From contig NZ_CANMPM010000003.1 in NCBI RefSeq assembly GCF_947499845.1, positions 273,909-337,908 of the forward strand: a DNA stretch of 64,000 nt. The letters are read 5' to 3'. Positions 59,310 through 64,000 of the stretch are shown here, piece by piece. Numbering within the stretch: the first letter of the stretch is position 1; each line of letters begins with the position of its first letter. The notes below the pieces were generated by a model. The model was not told the DNA's origin. It searched no databases and saw only the letters and a list, made by a program, of their open reading frames with translations. A program made the translations under genes and the position numbers. This DNA comes from an uncultured Pseudokineococcus sp. Lineage in GTDB: Bacteria; Actinomycetota; Actinomycetes; Actinomycetales; Quadrisphaeraceae.

Positions 59310-59497
59310 GGGTGGCCGGGGCAAGAGGGAACCCGGTGCGACTCCGGGACTGCCCCGCAGCGGTGAGCGGGAACGACCGCCGTCACCGGTGCCCGACGAG
59401 AGCCGGGCGCCGGTCGCAGCACTGGGTGCGAACCCGGGAAGCGACGGCCAGTAGGAGGGCGCGCGAGCGCCCGCGCCCGCGAGTCCGAAGACCTGCC
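59310..59497 (+). promoter_or_regulatory. Cobalamin (B12) riboswitch
   Basis: The aptamer shows the conserved order: GGGGCAAGAGGGAACCCGGTG with GCGACTCCGGGACTGCCCCGCAGCGGT (core P3-P4 elements), GGGAACGACCGCCGTCACC, then ACTGGG...GAACCCGGGAAG, CGACGGCCAGTAG, and the B12 box GAGTCCGAAGACCTGCC (59481-59497). It precedes class I ribonucleotide reductase, which needs no B12, so bound cobalamin should switch nrdAB off while a B12-dependent class II enzyme encoded elsewhere is used. Boundaries are approximate. Confidence 0.9.
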
Positions 59498-59640
59498 TCC
59501 GGTGCGCGCGCCGGCCGGTGCGCGCCGTCCGGGGCCTCGCGGGTGGGCTCGTGGCGACGTCGTGCGCACCCCTCGTGCGCCCTCGTCGGCACCCCTCCCT
59601 CGCGCGCGCCGGGCACCCGGCTCGCGAGGAGAGAGCACCG

Positions 59641-62634
59641 ATGACCCAGACCACCGAGCGGCCGGCCGCCGCACCGGGCGCACCCTCGGGCACCGCCCCG
59701 GCGGGGCCGAGCGCCCGCATCGCCGTCCTCAAGCGCGACGGCGGCGTCGCCGCGTTCGAGCCCGCCAAGATCTCCGCCGCCATGCGCGCCGCCTTCCTCG
59801 CCGTCGAGGGCCAGGGCGCCGGCGGCAGCAGCCGCGTCCGCGAGCTCGTCGACGTCCTCACCGGCCAGGTCGTCGCCGCCCTCGAGCGCCGCTACGGCGC
59901 CGGACGCTCCGTCGACGTCGAGGAGATCCAGGACCAGGTCGAGCTGGCCCTCATGCGCTCGGGCGAGCACCGCATCGCCCGCTCCTACGTGCTCTACCGC
60001 GAGGAGCACGCCCGCCTGCGCGCGGCCGCGGCGTCCCTGCCCGAGCCCGACGACGCCAGCCGCGGCGCCGAGCTCCCGCAGATGCCCGGGGGCGCCCGCA
60101 TCCCCGACCTGCGCGTCACGGGTCCCGACGGCACCCAGAGCCCGCTCGACGTCGACCGTCTGCGCCTCGTCATCGGTGAGGCCTGCGCCGACCTCGACCC
60201 GGCCGTCGACGCCTCGGCCGTCCTCGCCGAGACCGTCCGCAGCCTCTACGACGGCATCACCGCCGCCGAGCTCGCCCAGGCGCCCGTCCTCGCGGCGCGC
60301 TCGATGGTCGAGGCCGAGCCCGACTACAGCCGGGTCAGCGCCCGCCTGCTCCTCGACGTCCTGCGCACCGAGGTGCTCACCCTGCTGGCCGGCGAGCCGC
60401 AGCAGGCCAGCCAGGCGCAGATGGCCGAGCGGTACCCCGCGTACTTCGCCGACTACGTGCGCCACGGCGTCGCCGACGAGCGCCTCGACCCGCGCCTGCT
60501 CGACTTCGACCTCGAGCGGCTCGGCGCGGCCATCCGCCCCGAGCGCGACCTCGACTTCACCTACCTCGGCCTGCAGACGCTCTACGACCGCTACTTCCTC
60601 CACACGAAGGGCGTGCGGTTCGAGATGCCGCAGGCCTTCTTCCTGCGCGTGGCCATGGGCCTGGCCCTCGAGGAGGACGACCGCGAGGCCCGCGCCGTCC
60701 AGTTCTACGAGGCGCTGTCGAGCTTCGACCTCATGACGTCGACGCCGACGCTCTTCAACGCCGGCACGGTGCGCCCGCAGCTGTCCTCGTGCTTCCTCAC
60801 GACCGTCGACGACGACCTCGACGCCATCTACTCCGGCATCCGCGACAACGCGCTGCTCGCCAAGTTCTCCGGCGGCCTCGGCAACGACTGGACGCCGGTG
60901 CGCGGCACGGGCGCCTACATCAAGGGCACGAACGGCGAGAGCTCCGGCATCGTGCCGTTCCTCAAGGTGGCCAACGACACGGCGATCGCCGTCAACCAGG
61001 GCGGCAAGCGCAAGGGCGCCGTCTGCGCCTACCTCGAGACGTGGCACATCGACGTCGAGCAGTTCCTCGACCTGCGCAAGAACACCGGCGACGACCGCCG
61101 CCGCACCCACGACATGAACACCGCCAACTGGGTGCCGGACCTCTTCCTCCAGCGGGTCGAGGCCGACGGCGACTGGACGCTCTTCTCGCCCGACGAGGTC
61201 CCCGACCTCCACGACCTCTACGGCACGGCCTTCAAGGACCGCTACGAGCACTACGAGGCCGAGGCCGCCGCGGGGCGCATCGCCGTCTCCCGCACCGTGC
61301 GCGCCAAGGACCTGTGGCGCCGGATGCTGACGATGCTCTTCGAGACCGGGCACCCGTGGATCACCTTCAAGGACGCGTGCAACCTGCGCTCGCCGCAGCA
61401 GCACGCCGGCGTCGTGCACTCCTCGAACCTCTGCACGGAGATCACGCTCAACACGAGCCGCGACGAGGTCGCCGTCTGCAACCTCGCCTCGGTGAACCTC
61501 GCCCAGCACGTCGGCCCCGACGGGCTCGACGAGGAGAAGCTGCGCGCCACCGTGCGCACCGCGGTGCGGATGCTCGACGACGTCATCGACATCAACCTGT
61601 ACACGATCCCGCAGGCGGAGAACTCGAACCGCCAGCACCGCCCGGTGGGCCTCGGGCTCATGGGCTTCCAGGACGCGCTCTTCACCCTGGGCCTGCCGTA
61701 CGCCAGCGAGGCGGCGGTCGAGTTCGCCGGCAGGAGCATGGAGGCCATCAGCCACGCCGCGATCAGCGCGTCGGCGGACCTCGCCGAGGAGCGCGGCGCG
61801 TACGCGTCCTTCCCCGGGTCCCTGTGGAGCCGGGGCGTCATGCCGCACGACTCCGTGGCCCTGGTCGCGCAGGCCCGCGGCGGCGACCTCGACCAGCCCG
61901 TCGTCGAGCGCCAGGACTGGGCGTCGCTGCGGGAGCGCGTGCAGCGCACCGGCGTCCGCAACTCCAACATCATGGCGATCGCGCCGACGGCGACCATCAG
62001 CAACATCGTGGGCGTCAGCCAGTCGATCGAGCCGCAGTACCGCAACCTCTACGTCAAGGCGAACATGAGCGGCGACTTCACGGTCGTCTCGACCTCGCTC
62101 GTGCGCGCCCTGAAGCAGCGCGGGCTGTGGGACGACGTCATGGTCAGCGACCTCAAGTACTACGACGGCAGCCTGGGCGCCGTCGACCGGGTGCCCGCCG
62201 ACCTCAAGGCCCTCTACGCCACCGCCTTCGAGGTGGACCCGCACTGGCTCGTGCGGGCCGGCTCGCGCCGCCAGGTGTGGATCGACCAGGCGCAGTCGCT
62301 CAACCTCTACGTCCTCGAGCCCAACGGGCGCACGCTCGACGAGCTTTACCGGGCCGCCTGGCGCCAGGGGCTCAAGACGACGTACTACCTGCGCAGCTCG
62401 AGCCGCACCCACGTCGAGAAGTCGACGCTCAAGGGCACCGACGGCCGCCTCAACGCGGTCGCCGTCGCCCCCGCGGCCGCCGTTCCGGCGGTCCCCGCGG
62501 ACCCGACGCCGCCCGTCACCGCCGCCCCCACAGCCCCTGCGGCTTCTCTGCCCGTGAACAGCGACATCCCCACCCGTGCGCCGCAGCCCGCGGCGTGCTC
62601 CATCGACGACCCCGAGTGCGAGGCCTGCCAGTGA
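59641..62634 (+). CDS. nrdA: Class I ribonucleotide reductase large subunit
   Basis: A 997-residue R1 subunit. ATP-cone at about 20-115 ([26 protein letters not shown] and [11 protein letters not shown]), followed by a second cone-like region at about 150-255, then the catalytic barrel: Cys384 in [11 protein letters not shown], the radical Cys598 in [10 protein letters not shown] (NxCxE), [11 protein letters not shown] (partner Cys), and the radical-transfer tyrosines in [11 protein letters not shown]. The C-terminal swinging arm ends CEACQ. It reduces ribonucleoside diphosphates to deoxyribonucleotides with NrdB. ATG behind GAGGAGAG. The gene ends in GTGA shared with nrdB. Regulated by the upstream B12 riboswitch. 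Confidence 0.95.
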   Translation: MTQTTERPAAAPGAPSGTAPAGPSARIAVLKRDGGVAAFEPAKISAAMRAAFLAVEGQGAGGSSRVRELVDVLTGQVVAALERRYGAGRSVDVEEIQDQVELALMRSGEHRIARSYVLYREEHARLRAAAASLPEPDDASRGAELPQMPGGARIPDLRVTGPDGTQSPLDVDRLRLVIGEACADLDPAVDASAVLAETVRSLYDGITAAELAQAPVLAARSMVEAEPDYSRVSARLLLDVLRTEVLTLLAGEPQQASQAQMAERYPAYFADYVRHGVADERLDPRLLDFDLERLGAAIRPERDLDFTYLGLQTLYDRYFLHTKGVRFEMPQAFFLRVAMGLALEEDDREARAVQFYEALSSFDLMTSTPTLFNAGTVRPQLSSCFLTTVDDDLDAIYSGIRDNALLAKFSGGLGNDWTPVRGTGAYIKGTNGESSGIVPFLKVANDTAIAVNQGGKRKGAVCAYLETWHIDVEQFLDLRKNTGDDRRRTHDMNTANWVPDLFLQRVEADGDWTLFSPDEVPDLHDLYGTAFKDRYEHYEAEAAAGRIAVSRTVRAKDLWRRMLTMLFETGHPWITFKDACNLRSPQQHAGVVHSSNLCTEITLNTSRDEVAVCNLASVNLAQHVGPDGLDEEKLRATVRTAVRMLDDVIDINLYTIPQAENSNRQHRPVGLGLMGFQDALFTLGLPYASEAAVEFAGRSMEAISHAAISASADLAEERGAYASFPGSLWSRGVMPHDSVALVAQARGGDLDQPVVERQDWASLRERVQRTGVRNSNIMAIAPTATISNIVGVSQSIEPQYRNLYVKANMSGDFTVVSTSLVRALKQRGLWDDVMVSDLKYYDGSLGAVDRVPADLKALYATAFEVDPHWLVRAGSRRQVWIDQAQSLNLYVLEPNGRTLDELYRAAWRQGLKTTYYLRSSSRTHVEKSTLKGTDGRLNAVAVAPAAAVPAVPADPTPPVTAAPTAPAASLPVNSDIPTRAPQPAACSIDDPECEACQ

Positions 62635-63869
62635 CTCTCGACTGGGACGACGCTCCCGCCCCGACGACCGCACCGGCTCCCGGGCGCCCGCAGGTGCCGG
62701 GCGCCCGCACCTCCGGCGACGTCACGGCGCGCCCGGCCGACCTGCCCGGCGTCCCGCAGCCGGCCGTGGCCCCGACGACCGCCCCGGCCCAGGACGGCGC
62801 CGGCTGGGGGGAGTCCTCGAGCACGGGCCTCGGCAGCCTCGACCGCAGCGGCGGCCGCGTCGAGGTCTCCGAGAAGCGGATGATCAACGGCCGCGCCGAC
62901 GTCAACCAGCTGCTGCCCATGAAGTACACGTGGGCGTGGGACAAGTACCTCGCCGGGTGCGGCAACCACTGGATGCCCACCGAGGTCTCCATGCAGGCCG
63001 ACATCGCGCTGTGGAACTCACCCGGCGGCCTCACCGAGGACGAGCGGCTCATGCTCAAGCGCAACCTCGGCTTCTTCGCGACGGCCGAGTCGCTCGTGGC
63101 GAACAACATCGTGCTCGCGGTCTACCGCCACCTCACCAACCCGGAGTGCCGCCAGTACCTGCTGCGGCAGTCCTTCGAGGAGGCCGTGCACACGCACACC
63201 TTCCAGTACATCTGCGAGAGCCTCGGCCTGGACGAGGGCGAGCTCTTCAACATGTACCGCGAGGTGCCGTCCATCGCCGACAAGGACGCCTGGGCGCTGC
63301 AGTACACCCAGGCGCTGGAGGACCCGGACTTCCGCACGGGGACGCCGGAGGCCGACACCCAGTTCCTGCGCGACCTCGTGGCCTTCTACGTCATCTTCGA
63401 GGGCATGTGGTTCTACACCGGCTTCGCGCAGATCCTCTCGCTCGGCCGGCGCAACAAGATGGTCGGCATCGCCGAGCAGTACCAGTACATCCTGCGCGAC
63501 GAGTCGATCCACCTGAACTTCGGCATCGACACGATCAACCAGATCAAGGCCGAGAACCCTCACCTGTGGAGCGAGGAGTTCCAGGCCGAGGTGCGGCAGA
63601 TGCTCACCGAGGCGTGCGAGCTCGAGGTCGCCTACGGCCGCTCGACGATGCCGCGCGGGCTCCTCGGCCTCAACGCCGAGCTGTGCGAGCAGTACATGCA
63701 CTTCATCACCAACCGCCGCTGCGGCCAGCTGGGCCTCACCCCCGTCTACCCCGCGGTGGACAACCCGTTCCCGTGGATGAGCGAGGTCATGGACCTGGGC
63801 AAGGAGAAGAACTTCTTCGAGACCCGGGTCATCGAGTACCAGACCGGCGGCGGGCTCTCCTGGGACTGA
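62631..63869 (+). CDS. nrdB: Class I ribonucleotide reductase small subunit, class Ic-like
   Basis: A 412-residue R2 subunit with a ~75-residue Pro/Thr-rich N-terminal extension. Metal ligands: Glu153 (FFATAESLV), Glu184 and His187 ([10 protein letters not shown]), Glu257 (FEGMWFY), Glu291 and His294 (RDESIHLNF). The first ligand is Glu where class Ia has Asp, and the radical-tyrosine position (four after His187) is Phe191. Both match class Ic enzymes such as Chlamydia, which use a Mn/Fe cofactor instead of a tyrosyl radical. GTG 62631 overlaps the nrdA stop (GTGA). Confidence 0.94.
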   Translation: MTLDWDDAPAPTTAPAPGRPQVPGARTSGDVTARPADLPGVPQPAVAPTTAPAQDGAGWGESSSTGLGSLDRSGGRVEVSEKRMINGRADVNQLLPMKYTWAWDKYLAGCGNHWMPTEVSMQADIALWNSPGGLTEDERLMLKRNLGFFATAESLVANNIVLAVYRHLTNPECRQYLLRQSFEEAVHTHTFQYICESLGLDEGELFNMYREVPSIADKDAWALQYTQALEDPDFRTGTPEADTQFLRDLVAFYVIFEGMWFYTGFAQILSLGRRNKMVGIAEQYQYILRDESIHLNFGIDTINQIKAENPHLWSEEFQAEVRQMLTEACELEVAYGRSTMPRGLLGLNAELCEQYMHFITNRRCGQLGLTPVYPAVDNPFPWMSEVMDLGKEKNFFETRVIEYQTGGGLSWD

Positions 63870-63909
63870 CGCCCCACCCGGACGCCCCGGTCGGACGCCG
63901 GAGCGGTGC

Positions 63910-64000
63910 GGGGGGGGGGGGGGCGGGCGGCGGCCCCCCGCCCCCCCCCCCGGCGGGGCCCCCGCGGGGGGGCGCCCCCCCGCCACGCCCCCGGGGCGGG
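63910..64000. other. Homopolymer-rich contig end, probably artefactual
   Basis: After the nrdB stop the sequence becomes almost pure G and C runs (14 G at 63910-63923, 11 C at 63941-63951), unlike any other part of the window. This looks like assembly or read-end error, although a natural G/C hairpin terminator may lie beneath it. It should not be annotated further. Confidence 0.7.

Larger units (their letters stand above)
58913..59640. other. Intergenic region between copA and nrdA
   Basis: A 728-bp gene-free region. It contains the repeat array E (58963-59108), ~130 bp of G-rich sequence without clear signals, the nrd promoter (59241-59268), the cobalamin riboswitch (about 59310-59497), and ~140 bp of C/G-rich leader that must contain the expression platform, ending in the nrdA ribosome binding site GAGGAGAG. 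Confidence 0.85.

Overview
The window is uniformly very GC-rich DNA (strong G/C third-position bias, GTG starts, many 4-base GTGA/ATGA gene overlaps, TANNNT -10 boxes placed 6-8 nt before start codons) and is best read as chromosome of a high-GC actinomycete (Actinomycetota). Kineosporiales or Micrococcales relatives are plausible, but the sequence alone does not fix the genus. Almost everything is core or housekeeping metabolism. No phage, transposase, CRISPR-Cas or biosynthetic cluster was found. The last ~90 bases are long G and C runs that look like a contig-end artefact.

Layout. 1-4 kb: MOSC-domain protein, a small unknown protein, and a coupled WXG100-like protein plus alpha/beta hydrolase. 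4-11 kb: UDP-glucose epimerase, a HisC-type aminotransferase, a three-gene branched-chain 2-oxoacid dehydrogenase operon (E1alpha, E1beta, E2) and a translationally coupled nitrilase-family amidase. 11-21 kb: CopD-CtaG membrane fusion, S9 peptidase, two tiny coupled unknown genes, an NHLRC2-like thioredoxin/beta-propeller protein, a D-cysteine desulfhydrase-type enzyme and an iron-siderophore binding lipoprotein behind a possible DtxR box. 21-27 kb: SDR oxidoreductase, stand-alone LigD-type polymerase/primase, and a 1385-residue secreted nuclease/5'-nucleotidase fusion with a candidate PHO box. 27-38 kb: maltodextrin locus, with ROK kinase and LacI repressor divergent from MalE-MalF-MalG and two GH13 enzymes. 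There is no ATPase gene, so a shared MsiK-type ATPase is inferred. 38-49 kb: small membrane proteins, a lower-GC accessory gene pair, and recC-recB-recD. 49-55 kb: diiron ferritin-like protein, tRNA-Gly(CCC), dcd, Bcr/CflA efflux pump, tRNA-Ser(UGA), a protein with four cold-shock domains, and xylulokinase. 55-59 kb: copper operon csoR-copZ-small TM protein-copA behind a CsoR operator. 59-64 kb: cobalamin riboswitch followed by class I ribonucleotide reductase nrdA-nrdB; the small subunit has Glu and Phe at the class Ic-diagnostic positions.

The most unusual feature is not a gene. At least four intergenic regions (10.9, 13.2, 55.5 and 59.0 kb) carry short arrays with the same architecture, a ~22-bp repeat plus ~19-bp spacer, giving a period of 40-42 bp. 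The repeat core differs between loci, except that 13.2 and 59.0 kb share one identical 22-mer in opposite orientations. The 'spacers' are themselves related between loci. A 40-bp perfect palindrome (16281-16320) and a 20-bp-arm hairpin (50860-50909) occupy similar intergenic positions. I could not match this to a described element. It is the best candidate for something new in the window.
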